From Saccharothrix tamanrassetensis (GTDB lineage Bacteria; Actinomycetota; Actinomycetes; Mycobacteriales; Pseudonocardiaceae): a stretch of 64,000 nucleotides of DNA. The DNA is taken from positions 248,001 through 312,000 of the forward strand of contig NZ_JACHJN010000006.1 of assembly GCF_014203665.1 (NCBI RefSeq), read 5' to 3'. Positions 15,293-23,852 of the stretch are shown here, in pieces. The notes under the pieces are model-generated. The model saw only the letters and a program-made list of their open reading frames with translations. It did no database searches and was not told the origin of the DNA. Positions within the stretch are counted from its first letter, which is position 1. Every line of letters begins with the position of its first letter. A program made the translations under genes and the position numbers.

Positions 15293-16657
15293 CTACTCGC
15301 CGATGACCGGCGGGGCGACCATCGTGCCGTCGCCGAAGATGTCCTCGGTCTCCTGGAGGTACGACGCGGCCTTGTGCTCCTTGTCCTCGTCCCCCTGCCC
15401 TTGACCGGCGCCCGCGCCCATGCCGCCGGCGGCCATGCCACCCGCGGCACCACGACCGGCCGCGCCGGCACCACCGGGTCCGAACCCGCCGCCGCTGCCG
15501 CCGGGCCCGAAGCCCCGCTCACCGGCACCGGGCAGCACACCCGACGTGCCGCCGGGCCCGAAGCCGCCGGGTCCGGGCATGCCGCCCATGCCGGGCAGGC
15601 GCCCGCCCATCCCGCCGGAGCCGCCGCCACCGCGTCCGCCGCCGCCTGTACCACCGCCGCCCGGGCCGCCACCGGGGCCGCCGCCAGGACCGCCACCGGG
15701 GATCCGCACGGGCGGTCGGTTGTTCGGGTTGTTGGGGTTGCGCGGGTGGTTGGGGTTGCGGGGATCGTTCGGGTTTCGCGGGTCGTAGGGCAGCCGCGGG
15801 TCGAACGGGGGGAACCTCGGGTCGTTCGGGGGGAACCTCGGATCGACCGTGCGTGGCGGGTCGACGTGCGGCGGCGGCAACGGCCGTTCCGGCACGTCCG
15901 CCCAGGACTTCTTCGTGTTGCCGCCGTCGTCACTGCCCGGCGGTGGGGTGGGCGGCGGGACCGTCGGTTCGCCCCACGACTTCCCGGTGCCGTCCTTGCC
16001 CGTGCCGGACTTGTCGGTGCCGTCCTTGCCGTCGCCGGTCTCGTCGTGGCCTTCCCACTCCTTGGGGCGCGGGATCGGCGGCTCGCTCTCCTCCTCGATG
16101 CTCCCGTCGATCTGGCCGGGGGACTGGAAGGTGGGCATGCCCGCGCTGGCGTCGTTCGCGGCGGTGCCGTACGTGCTCAGCACCTGCATGTTCCGGCTGT
16201 TGACCTCTTGGCTCTTCTCGACCGCGTCGTCGTAGTCGGTGTCCCACGGGACCACGCCGTTGTACCAAGGCTTGTCCGGCACGTCGACGGGCTTCTCGAC
16301 CGAGTCACGGGCCAGCCGGAACGACTCGCTGATCATGCCCGTGTTGGTCGACGCGACGGACGCGCTCACCGCTGCGGCGTCGGACCAGCTGGCCAGCGGA
16401 CTGGTGGACGACCGTGCCTGGTCGCCGGCCGCGCCCTCCCAGGACGCCCCGGAGTCCTGCACCGCCTTGTTGATCAGGTAGGCGATGTCGACGTGCGTCC
16501 GGTCGACCTCGTCCCACACCTCTTGGCTGTTGTCGGTGGTCCGTTCGGGACCGGGGCCGTCCTTGAACCAGCCGTAGATCTTGTCCGCGCCGATGCCGAG
16601 CCCCAGCAGTGCGAAGCCCACGTAATCGGTTCCCGCGTTCGCTCCGGGAGGAGTCAT
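15293..16657 (-). CDS. PPE/WXG-like ESX substrate with long Pro/Gly-rich repeats
   Basis: The 454-residue protein starts with an alpha-helical domain of about 170 residues that includes a WXG-like turn (SGASWEGAAGDQA), as in actinobacterial PPE-like ESX substrates. The rest is low-complexity. An acidic and Lys-rich stretch has repeats of DGTDKSGTGKDGTGKS type. A run of DPRFPPNDPRFPPFDPRLP-type repeats follows, then NPNNPN repeats and a long Gly-rich segment with GGGPGGGPGGG units. The extreme C-terminus, YLQETEDIFGDGTMVAPPVI, is again ordered-looking and may be the secretion or anchoring end. The gene is in an operon-like row with a DUF3558 lipoprotein and a WXG-like gene upstream and the EspG-family gene downstream. 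Confidence 0.8.
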   Translation of the reverse strand: MTPPGANAGTDYVGFALLGLGIGADKIYGWFKDGPGPERTTDNSQEVWDEVDRTHVDIAYLINKAVQDSGASWEGAAGDQARSSTSPLASWSDAAAVSASVASTNTGMISESFRLARDSVEKPVDVPDKPWYNGVVPWDTDYDDAVEKSQEVNSRNMQVLSTYGTAANDASAGMPTFQSPGQIDGSIEEESEPPIPRPKEWEGHDETGDGKDGTDKSGTGKDGTGKSWGEPTVPPPTPPPGSDDGGNTKKSWADVPERPLPPPHVDPPRTVDPRFPPNDPRFPPFDPRLPYDPRNPNDPRNPNHPRNPNNPNNRPPVRIPGGGPGGGPGGGPGGGGTGGGGRGGGGSGGMGGRLPGMGGMPGPGGFGPGGTSGVLPGAGERGFGPGGSGGGFGPGGAGAAGRGAAGGMAAGGMGAGAGQGQGDEDKEHKAASYLQETEDIFGDGTMVAPPVIGE

Positions 16658-16660
16658 GAC

Positions 16661-17257
16661 CTACCCCTTCAAGGTCCCGGCGACCGTGGTCGCGACCTGC
16701 TCGACGGTGCTGCACGGCTTGCCGGGGTTGAGCTTGTCGTTCTTCGCGATCGTCCCCTGGACCAGGACGGAGGTCTTGTCGGAGGCGCGCATCACCGCGT
16801 TGCAGCTCTTCGAGCCGTCCGTGCTGTCGAAGACGGCGGCCGGAATCCCGGCGATCTCCTTCTTGTCGAAGATCGGGAACTTCGCCTTGCCTTCGGCCAT
16901 GAGTTCGTCGAAAGGCTTGCCCTTGGTGGAGAAGACGACCTTGAACGTCGAGTTCTCCAACACGTCCTTGCCCTGGTAGGTACAGCCGGGGCCGGTCTCG
17001 GACTCCGCGGCTTTGGCTTCACGGATCGTGCTCACCGCGGCGATCTGCTCGGGTGTGAGGATCGCGCACGGGGCGGCGACGAACTTGCCGATGTCAAGGT
17101 CCGGTCCACCGCTGGACGCGGAACTGCTCGTCGTCGCAGTGGCCGAGGTGCCGGTGGTCGGGGCTGCCGTCGGGTTGCCGCCCTCGGGCGATGTGCAACT
17201 CGCGAGCGTGACGGAGAAAACGCCGGCGACGAGGATGGTCCGGAACGTGCGGTTCAA
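16661..17257 (-). CDS. DUF3558 lipoprotein
   Basis: The 198-residue protein has a lipoprotein signal peptide ending in the lipobox LASC (Cys21), then a Thr/Ser/Ala-rich linker and a DUF3558-type globular domain. The domain has the family pattern PCAILTPEQIAAV, a conserved cysteine in GPGCTYQ, and a late cysteine in KPCSTVEQVATTVAG. It should be anchored on the outer face of the membrane. DUF3558 proteins are often found beside ESX accessory genes in this order. It lies 3 bases before the PPE-like gene and 4 bases after the small WXG-like gene, so all are probably one transcript. The biochemical function is not known. Confidence 0.88.
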   Translation of the reverse strand: MNRTFRTILVAGVFSVTLASCTSPEGGNPTAAPTTGTSATATTSSSASSGGPDLDIGKFVAAPCAILTPEQIAAVSTIREAKAAESETGPGCTYQGKDVLENSTFKVVFSTKGKPFDELMAEGKAKFPIFDKKEIAGIPAAVFDSTDGSKSCNAVMRASDKTSVLVQGTIAKNDKLNPGKPCSTVEQVATTVAGTLKG

Positions 17258-17261
17258 GGAT

Positions 17262-17666
17262 TCAGCCCTTCGGCTTCAGTGCGTCGCCCGCGGCCGAGTC
17301 GGTCTGCTGGTACTCGGCCAGTGCTTTCTGGATGTTCTCGATGGTCGTCTCGAGCGCCCGCTGAGCCTGTTGGTTGGCCCAGGAGTACCCGCCTGGCGCG
17401 TTGCCGGCCGTCCGTTGGATGGCATCGTTCGCGACTGCGCTGTACACGTCCTGGCCGGGCGCCCCGTGCAGGCGGATCTCGGCGGCGAGGGTATCCGTCT
17501 CGATCAGCTTCTCCAGCGCCTCTTTCAGACCGTCGATCAGCCGCTGGGCCTCGCTCGGGTCGACGGCGAACCTGGTCTGCGTCGCCACGTAACCCGCACC
17601 GGGTCCGCGGGCGACCGTGTCCGCCACGAAACCGAGCTTTCTGCCCCCGTCACCAGCATCGAACAT
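17262..17666 (-). CDS. Small helical WXG100-like protein, first gene of the ESX cassette
   Basis: The 134-residue protein is mainly helical with two long amphipathic helices, EAQRLIDGLKEALEKLIETD and QQAQRALETTIENIQKALAE. A GYSW turn near the centre resembles the WXG turn. There is no signal peptide. The ATG at 17666 follows GGGGAG by 8 bases and is preferred over one at 17684. It heads a four-gene row (this gene, DUF3558, PPE-like, EspG-like) with gaps of 3-8 bases. It is probably an ESX substrate or a partner of the PPE-like protein. Sequence signals are weak, so the family call rests partly on context. Confidence 0.7.
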   Translation of the reverse strand: MFDAGDGGRKLGFVADTVARGPGAGYVATQTRFAVDPSEAQRLIDGLKEALEKLIETDTLAAEIRLHGAPGQDVYSAVANDAIQRTAGNAPGGYSWANQQAQRALETTIENIQKALAEYQQTDSAAGDALKPKG

Positions 17667-17809
17667 CGCTCGCGCTCCCCTCACGCCAACCGCGCGATCA
17701 ATGATGACACAGCGCTTCCGGCCCGTCCGGGAGTTCGGTGGGGTTGCTCCTGGTGGGGGATGTCCGATTCGTTCAAGACCGGTAAGGGGCGGCGGCCTAC
17801 CGTGGGGTC

Positions 17810-18673
17810 ATGATCGAAGCAGCCAGGTCTTTCCTGTGGCACAACGCGCGTGTGCTGGAGCAGCGGAGGTTCGCGCGTCTGTTCGACGGTGGGCCGGGGG
17901 AGCCCGTCGTCACGGCGGTCGCCGCCTACCGGAACGACGACGGTGGGTTCGGGCACGCGTTGGAGCCCGACGGGCGGGGGCCGTCCAGCCAGCCGTTGCA
18001 CACTTACACGGCGTTGAACGTGTGCCACGAGGTCGGGGACGACCGGTTCGTGGCGGGGGCGGCGGACTTCTTCGGCTCGGTGGCGAACGCGGACGGTGGG
18101 TTGCCGAACTGCCTGGAGACGGCGCGGGACCACCCTCGTGCGCCGTGGTGGCCGGTCTCAGAGGGCAGCGACCTGTTGATGACGGGGTTGGCGGCGAGCG
18201 TGCTGCACAAGTACGGGGTCGAGCACGATTGGCTGGCGAAGGCCACGGAGTTCTGCTGGCAGCGCATCGACTCGATGACCGAGTCGCACCCGTACGAGGT
18301 GGCGGCGAGTGTCGAGTTCCTCGATGCGGTGCCGGACCGGGCGCGGGCGGAGCAGGCGGCCGAGCGGCTCGGGGTGCTGGTGCGGGAACGGGGGCTGGTG
18401 GATCTCGGCGAGGGGCGGGCACCGGTCGGGTATGCGGCGGGTGAGACGCACAAGCCCTACCACTACGCGTCGACGCCGGACAGCTTCGCACGGCGGTGGT
18501 TCAGCGACGACGAGATCGCGATCGACCTGGACCGGTTGGAGAAGGGGCAGCAGGAGGACGGTGGGTGGACGTTCCCGTGGCCCGCGTGGACTCCGGTGAC
18601 GACCTACGAGTGGCGGCCCATCGTCACCATCGAGGCGTTGCGGGCGTTGCGCGCCTACGGCCGGATCAGCTGA
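17810..18673 (+). CDS. Alpha-toroid (prenyltransferase/squalene cyclase-like fold) protein of unknown function
   Basis: The 287-residue cytoplasmic protein has repeats typical of alpha-alpha toroid folds. The N-terminal SFLWHNARVLEQRRFARLF is followed by AYRNDDGGFGHALEPD, NADGGLPNC and a late QQEDGGWTFPWPAWTP, all containing the (D/E)GG-F/W turn found in terpene cyclases and prenyltransferases. The DxDD catalytic motif of squalene-hopene cyclases is absent. The enzyme activity is therefore unknown, and it may be a binding protein only. Stops overlap tail to tail with the AraC-family gene by 19 bases. The upstream 140 bases hold no obvious operator. Confidence 0.75.
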   Translation: MIEAARSFLWHNARVLEQRRFARLFDGGPGEPVVTAVAAYRNDDGGFGHALEPDGRGPSSQPLHTYTALNVCHEVGDDRFVAGAADFFGSVANADGGLPNCLETARDHPRAPWWPVSEGSDLLMTGLAASVLHKYGVEHDWLAKATEFCWQRIDSMTESHPYEVAASVEFLDAVPDRARAEQAAERLGVLVRERGLVDLGEGRAPVGYAAGETHKPYHYASTPDSFARRWFSDDEIAIDLDRLEKGQQEDGGWTFPWPAWTPVTTYEWRPIVTIEALRALRAYGRIS

Positions 18674-19332
18674 CCCAGCGGGACGCCGGCCAGGTCCTTC
18701 ACCTCGCGGGACAGGTGGGCCTGGTCGGCGTAGCCGGTGCGGTGGGCGATGTCCGCGAACGGCGCGCCGGTCCACGCCAGCTTCATCGCGCGGTCGAAGC
18801 GGAGGACGCGGTGCAAAACCTTGGGGCCGTAGCCGAACGCGTCCAGGCTGCGGCGGTGCAGTTGGCGGGTGCTCAGGCCCAGGTCTTCGGCGAGTGCCGT
18901 GACGGAGGACATGTGCACGGACCGGGCGATGACGGTCGCCACCGGGTCGGGTGGGGCGGCGCGCAGCCGGTCCTGTGCGACGGACGCGAGCACCTCGCAC
19001 GGGTCGTCCGCGCCGGCCAGGGCGTCTTCCAAGGCGGCGGAACGGCCCCAGAGCTCGGCCAGCGGCACGCGCAGGTCGCGCAGCGCGTGCGCCGGGACGC
19101 CCAGCACGGACGGGCCCACACCGGGGCCGAAGCGCACGCCGAAAATCTCGCCCGGACCCACCGTGGTCACGTGCCCGACGGTGTCCGGACCGGCGACGAA
19201 GAGCGTGCCGGTGGACGACCAGATGAGGTCCGTGCAGCCGTCCGGCACCACCCGGCCGACGGTGGGCGTGGACGACGATCGCTGCCAGACGCAGTCCAGC
19301 CCGGCGGCGGGGCGTTCGACGTAGGTGTTCAC
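18655..19332 (-). CDS. AraC-family transcriptional regulator
   Basis: The 225-residue protein has an N-terminal cupin-like sensing region (VPDGCTDLIWSSTGTLFVAG, then GEIFGVRFGPG). The C-terminal AraC DNA-binding domain has two helix-turn-helix units. The first is near TALAEDLGLSTRQLHRRSLD and the second is in FADIAHRTGYADQAHLSREV. The pattern PDGCxDLIW is common in regulators whose effector is unknown. Start is the ATG at 19332, which overlaps the stop of a small gene upstream by 4 bases, so translation is probably coupled. Targets are not evident. Confidence 0.92.
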   Translation of the reverse strand: MNTYVERPAAGLDCVWQRSSSTPTVGRVVPDGCTDLIWSSTGTLFVAGPDTVGHVTTVGPGEIFGVRFGPGVGPSVLGVPAHALRDLRVPLAELWGRSAALEDALAGADDPCEVLASVAQDRLRAAPPDPVATVIARSVHMSSVTALAEDLGLSTRQLHRRSLDAFGYGPKVLHRVLRFDRAMKLAWTGAPFADIAHRTGYADQAHLSREVKDLAGVPLGQLIRP

Positions 19333-19517
19333 GGTCGGACCCGGGTTGCCACGGCTATGCCGGGGTCGAGCCGCACTTCGGCCTCATCGCGCGGACGCCA
19401 CACACCGCCGCCGCACGTGTCGTAGTCGCCCGCGTCTTCGGTGGCGCGGGCTTCGCGCACCGCTGCGTTGCCCGCGAGATCGGTGACGGGCGTGGTCCGG
19501 ATGGCAACCACCTGCAC
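19329..19517 (-). CDS. Small protein of unknown function upstream of the AraC regulator
   Basis: A frame of about 62 residues from the GTG at 19517 (other GTGs at 19526 and 19511) reads VQVVAIRTTPVTDLAGNAAV, then a segment with TEDAGDYDTCGGGVWRPRDE and VRLDPGIAVATRVRP. It is acidic and soluble, with no signal peptide. Its stop overlaps the AraC start by four bases (ATGA), which favours a real gene. The ribosome site is weak (TTAGGG). I recognise no family. It may be a small partner of the regulator. Confidence 0.5.
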   Translation of the reverse strand: MQVVAIRTTPVTDLAGNAAVREARATEDAGDYDTCGGGVWRPRDEAEVRLDPGIAVATRVRP

Positions 19518-19569
19518 GGAAACCACCCTAACCGCGCATGGTGGGCTCGGCTCGGGGCATGGGGAAGGG

Positions 19570-21249
19570 CTACTTCGCGTCGGCGTAGCTGTCCACCGGT
19601 ACGGCTTTGAGGGGGAAGCGGACCGGGGTGTCGGGGAAGACGAGTCGGGAGGCTTCCGCGCCCGCGGCGGTCACCTCGTCGCACACCGCGTCCGCCAGCT
19701 CGGCCGGGCAGTGGACCAGGACCTCGTCGTGTTGGAAGAACACCAGGTGCGCACCCGGCGCCGACTGGTGCAGCCGGCGGCGCAAAGCGCCCAGCAGGGC
19801 GGCGGTCCAGTCGGCCGCGCTCGCCTGGACGACGAAGTTGCGGGTGAAGCGGCCCCAGTCGCGGGCGGCCCGCCGGGACTGGCGGGCGGCGTCCTCGCCC
19901 TCGTCCGCGTTGCCGGTCAGCTCGCGCCACGCGTCCGACGGGGGCGGGCTGGTCCGGCCCAGTCTGGAGCGCACCATCCGCCCCTGCTCACCCGCGGCCG
20001 CGGCGGCCTCCACGTAGCCGGCCGCCTCGGGGAAGCGGCGTCTCAGCACGGCCAGCAGGGGCCCGGCCTCGCCGCTGGTGCCGCCGTACATCGCGGACAG
20101 CATGGCGATCTTCGCCCGGCCCCGGTCGCCGTCGAACGCGTCCGCCGCCAGGGTCGTGTACAGGTCGTCGTCGCCCGCCACCTCGGCCAGCCGGTGGTCG
20201 CCGGACAGCGCCGCCAGCACGCGCGGCTCCAACTGCGCCGCGTCCGCCGCCACCAGCCGCCAGCCCGGATCGGCCCGCACGGCACGTCTGAGGGTGCGCG
20301 GGATCTGCAACGCGGCCCCGCCGCGGGTCGCCCAACGCCCGGACACCACGCCGCCCACCACGTAGTCCGGTCTGAACCGGCCGCCGGACACCCACTGGTC
20401 CAGCCACGTCCAGCCGTGCGCCACCCACAGCCGGGCCAGTTCCTTGTACTCCAGCAGCGGCGCCACGGCCGGGTGGTCGACGTCCCTCAGCACCCACGCC
20501 CGCGCCGACGGGACGTCGATGCCCTCCCGGCCGAACGCGCGCACGATGCCCGACGGGTTGTCCGGGTTGACCGGACGCCCGCCGAACGCCGCCGTGATCC
20601 GGTCCACCAGGTCCGCCAGCTTGGCCGGTCTCGCCCCGTTCACCGGTTTCGGGCCCAGCATCTCCAGCAGCAGGCCCTCGTGCACGTCCTCGCGCCACGG
20701 CAGCCCGTGGTGCGTCATCTCGGCGGCGGCCAGGGCGCTGGCCGACTCGGCGGCGAACAGCAACCGCAGCCGGTCGGCGTGCCCGAGGCCGGCGACCGTG
20801 CGCTGCTGTTCGGCGTGCACGGCGACGACCGCCTCCAACGGGTCCGCGTCGCCGGGGAGGGGTTCGCGCTCCGGCTCGAACAGGGTCGGCTGGGTGTCGC
20901 GCTTGCGCGGGCCGTGGTCCACCGGCACGGGTAGCCCGCGCAGCCTCGCCACCGCCGCGCCCAGGCCCCGCGGCTCGCGGTGCCTGCCCTGGTGGGCCAG
21001 CAGCAGCGACTCGACGTGGAACAGGTCCAGGCAGCGCTCCACGCGCACCCCGCGAGCCAGCAGCGCGGGGTAGACCTCGGCCGTCGAAGGCCACAGCCAG
21101 CGCGGTCGGGAAGCCTCCAGCCCGGCCACCGCCGCCGCCAGGTCGGCCGTCTCGACCACCGGTCCCTCGGGCACGCCGGTGTCGGAGAGCCGCCGGAGGC
21201 GACCGGCGTTCTCCGCGTCCGGGACCACGGCGACGAGCATGGTTCGCAT
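19570..21249 (-). CDS. Pol I-like DNA polymerase (bifunctional 3'-5' exonuclease/polymerase type)
   Basis: The 559-residue protein has an N-terminal exonuclease-like region of about 200 residues and a family A polymerase domain. Motif A reads VAADAAQLEPRVLAAL, with the metal-binding Asp at about 336 but DAAQLEPR in place of the common DYSQIELR. The O-helix region reads AKIAMLSAMYGGTSGE. Motif C is HDEVLVHC, with His507, Asp508 and Glu509. It is much shorter than PolA (about 900 residues) and lacks the 5' nuclease domain. Such short actinobacterial polymerases are probably repair or gap-filling enzymes. The ATG at 21249 has AGGG upstream. It diverges from the STAND-type gene with 77 bases between starts. 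Confidence 0.88.
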   Translation of the reverse strand: MRTMLVAVVPDAENAGRLRRLSDTGVPEGPVVETADLAAAVAGLEASRPRWLWPSTAEVYPALLARGVRVERCLDLFHVESLLLAHQGRHREPRGLGAAVARLRGLPVPVDHGPRKRDTQPTLFEPEREPLPGDADPLEAVVAVHAEQQRTVAGLGHADRLRLLFAAESASALAAAEMTHHGLPWREDVHEGLLLEMLGPKPVNGARPAKLADLVDRITAAFGGRPVNPDNPSGIVRAFGREGIDVPSARAWVLRDVDHPAVAPLLEYKELARLWVAHGWTWLDQWVSGGRFRPDYVVGGVVSGRWATRGGAALQIPRTLRRAVRADPGWRLVAADAAQLEPRVLAALSGDHRLAEVAGDDDLYTTLAADAFDGDRGRAKIAMLSAMYGGTSGEAGPLLAVLRRRFPEAAGYVEAAAAAGEQGRMVRSRLGRTSPPPSDAWRELTGNADEGEDAARQSRRAARDWGRFTRNFVVQASAADWTAALLGALRRRLHQSAPGAHLVFFQHDEVLVHCPAELADAVCDEVTAAGAEASRLVFPDTPVRFPLKAVPVDSYADAK

Positions 21250-21326
21250 TGTGCCCTGGGGGTACGACGATCCGGGCCTGGCAGGGACACCCATTCGTGG
21301 CACGGGGCCAACGGCAGGATGTGCGC

Positions 21327-23852
21327 GTGCATCGGATTCTGTCGCCCGGCGAGCTGTTGGACCCACGGCACGCGGTCGTGCCCTTCCACGGCCGGGTCCG
21401 GGAGCTGGCGGCGCTGGCCCGGTGGCGCGACCGGGGCGACAGGTCGTCCGTGCTGCTGCTGCACGGCCCGTCGGGGATCGGCAAGACCCGGCTCGCGCAC
21501 CACTTCGCCGACGACGCGGTCCGGGTGGTGGACGACGCCGACCTGCTGCCGTGGCACGAGCTGCTCGACCTGCTCCGCGAGTCGACGGCGGATCGCGCCA
21601 GGGTGCTGCTGGTGGCCCGGCGCACGGGCTGGTGGTGGTCGGCGGTGCGGCAGCGGGCGGCGGACCTCGACTACAGCGCCGCCGAGCTGGAGCCGGCCGC
21701 ACGGCCCGCCGAGCACGGCATGTCGTTCGCCTCCGCCTGCGCCCACTTCGCCGACGCCCTCGGGCTGCCGCGGCCGACCACACCGCCGCCGCCCGCCGAC
21801 ACGGTCCACGACCTGCACCTGGCCGCGCTCGCCGCGGTGCACGGCTCGCCCTCCGACGACCCGGTTGAGCTGGTGCGCTGGCTGGCCGATGTCGACCAGG
21901 CCCCGCCGACCAGGGGGCGGCTCGCCGAGGACGTGCTGGCGGTGACCCTGCTGGACGACCGGATCGAGCCCGAACGCACCCGGGACGCCCTGGACACCCT
22001 GCTCAGGGCGGCCGAGCGGTGGCCGCACGCCCTGCGCCGCGCGGAAGACCTGTTCACCGCGCACCCGGAGCTGGCGGGGGTCGCCACCGCGTCGAGCCTC
22101 ACCGTCCTCGCCGGGAGACCCGCACCGGCCAGGGCGATCGCCCGGCACGTGTTCAACGATCCCCGCTTCCACTGCGACGCCCTGCCCGCGGTGCTCACCC
22201 GGACCCTCCTGCACGACTGCACGGGCGGGAAGTCCGAACTGGCCGAGCTGCACGGGATGCTGGCCGCACGCGCCGCGCTCGCGGCACTGCGCGAGGAGGC
22301 CCTGGAAGCCGCCCGCAACGAGGTCGCGCTCTACCGGGAGCTGGTCGACCAGGACCCGGCCGAGTACCGTCCGGCGCTCGCGGACGCCCTGGCGGACCTG
22401 GGTCTGCGGCTGATCGCGGTGAAGCGCGACGAGGAGTCGCTGGCGGCGTCCGAGGAAGCCGTGCTGCTGTGCCGGATGATCGCGGAGGACGACGACGACT
22501 GCAAGCCGCAACTCGCCGCCGCGCTGGACCAGCTGGGCCTGCGCTACGCCGCGCTGGGCCGCCGGGAGGAGGCGCTGACCGCGACCGACCGGGCGTTCCG
22601 GCTCTACCACGAGCTGTCCGAGCACAACCCGGCGCTGTTCCGGCTGGACCACGCCAAGGTCGCGCACCACCTCGCGGTGCGGCTGTTCGACGTGGAACGC
22701 CGGGACGAGGCCGCGCACGCCGCCGAGTCGGCCGTCGTGCGGTGGAGGGCCGTGGCGGACGCGGATCCGCGTTACGAAGCCGAGTTCGCGCGCACGCTGG
22801 CGTCGATCGCGTCGCTGCTGTCCGCGTTCGGGCAGCGCGAGGAGGCCTCGGTGGTCGTGCGCGAGTCGATCGACGTGCTGCGCCGGCTGGCCGCGGCGAA
22901 CCCGCGTGACTTCGAGCCGGAACTGGCTGCCGCACTGGGGAACCTGAGCACGGTGCTGTGCCGCCTGGAACGCCCGTCCGAGGCGCTGGCGGCGTCCGAG
23001 GAGTCGGTGCTGGTGTGGCGGCGGGTGGCGCGGGACGGCGACCCGCAGGCGGTCGGCGAGCTGGCCGCCGCGCTGGGGGAGCAGGTGGACGGGCCCGCCT
23101 CCCAGGACGGCGAGTACCTGCCGGCCCGGCTGGCGGTGGCGGAGGAGGCCGTGGAACTGCTGCGCCCCTTGGCGACCCGGTTCCCGGTCGGTCACCACGT
23201 GGAGTTCGCCGTCGCACAGGCGAGGCTGGCGCGGTTGCTGCTGCGCGCGGGCCACGAGTACGGGGCGTGGCGGATCGTGGACGAAGTGCTGTCCGTCGAA
23301 CGGCGGCTGCCGCACCGGGTCCTGCTGTCACACGGCGGAAAGCTGGCGTCCGCGCTGCAACTCCTCGCCACCGCGCTGGTCGCCGCGGAGCAGGAGGAAC
23401 GGGCGCTGCGGTTGGCCGAGCAGGTCGCCGGGATCTGGCGGGACCTGTTGGGGCACCACCGGGGCGCGCCGATGGCGTACGCGACGGCCGTGCACCGGAC
23501 CGCCGTGCTGATGCGCGCGGTGGACCACCCGGAGACGCTGACCCGCGCGCGGCTGGCCGTGCTGGTGTGGCACCTGACCCGGACGCCGGACGAACTGGCG
23601 GACGAGCCCGGCTACGCCGACACGCTCTCCCTCTACGCCAGGGTGTGCGCCGGGATCCAGCTCGGCCTGGACCAGGCGTTGCTGCTGGCGCACGAGGCGG
23701 TCATGGTGCTGCGGGCGGCCAAGGCGGCGCCGGACCACTTCGCCCGCGCTGTGGAGGCGGTGGACGAAGTGGTCCGGGCGCACCCCGACCCGCAGGCGGC
23801 GCGCGCCCGGGCCCAGGCGTTGGTCGCCCGCGACTGGCCTAGTTCCTGGTGA
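21327..23852 (+). CDS. P-loop ATPase with TPR repeats (STAND-like)
   Basis: The protein of about 841 residues begins with an NTPase domain. Walker A is HGPSGIGKTRLAHHF (Gly47 to Thr54), and a Walker B-like segment VRVVDDADLLPWHELLD follows. From about residue 340 to the end it is built of tetratricopeptide-like helical repeats with recurring units such as LAASEEAVLLCRMIAEDD and ALAASEESVLVWRRVA. That layout is typical of STAND signalling ATPases, in which the repeats sense a ligand. No effector domain (nuclease, TIR, DNA-binding) is visible. The start is GTG 21327, with GTG 21321 also possible. The 3' end overlaps the convergent proline dehydrogenase gene by 14 bases. A regulatory role is inferred. 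Confidence 0.8.
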   Translation: MHRILSPGELLDPRHAVVPFHGRVRELAALARWRDRGDRSSVLLLHGPSGIGKTRLAHHFADDAVRVVDDADLLPWHELLDLLRESTADRARVLLVARRTGWWWSAVRQRAADLDYSAAELEPAARPAEHGMSFASACAHFADALGLPRPTTPPPPADTVHDLHLAALAAVHGSPSDDPVELVRWLADVDQAPPTRGRLAEDVLAVTLLDDRIEPERTRDALDTLLRAAERWPHALRRAEDLFTAHPELAGVATASSLTVLAGRPAPARAIARHVFNDPRFHCDALPAVLTRTLLHDCTGGKSELAELHGMLAARAALAALREEALEAARNEVALYRELVDQDPAEYRPALADALADLGLRLIAVKRDEESLAASEEAVLLCRMIAEDDDDCKPQLAAALDQLGLRYAALGRREEALTATDRAFRLYHELSEHNPALFRLDHAKVAHHLAVRLFDVERRDEAAHAAESAVVRWRAVADADPRYEAEFARTLASIASLLSAFGQREEASVVVRESIDVLRRLAAANPRDFEPELAAALGNLSTVLCRLERPSEALAASEESVLVWRRVARDGDPQAVGELAAALGEQVDGPASQDGEYLPARLAVAEEAVELLRPLATRFPVGHHVEFAVAQARLARLLLRAGHEYGAWRIVDEVLSVERRLPHRVLLSHGGKLASALQLLATALVAAEQEERALRLAEQVAGIWRDLLGHHRGAPMAYATAVHRTAVLMRAVDHPETLTRARLAVLVWHLTRTPDELADEPGYADTLSLYARVCAGIQLGLDQALLLAHEAVMVLRAAKAAPDHFARAVEAVDEVVRAHPDPQAARARAQALVARDWPSSW

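Noticed and set aside
15680-15850. Short tandem repeats that might be taken for a CRISPR array
   Set aside because: They are codon-level repeats (DPRFPP, NPNNPN, GGGP) inside the PPE-like reading frame, without unique spacers.
15374-17704. A 776-residue plus-strand frame across the ESX cassette
   Set aside because: It is the reverse image of the Pro/Gly repeats and of the coding strand of four better-supported genes.
20715-23315. An 866-residue minus-strand frame opposite the ATPase gene
   Set aside because: It joins an antisense shadow to an out-of-frame reading of the polymerase gene; no family pattern.
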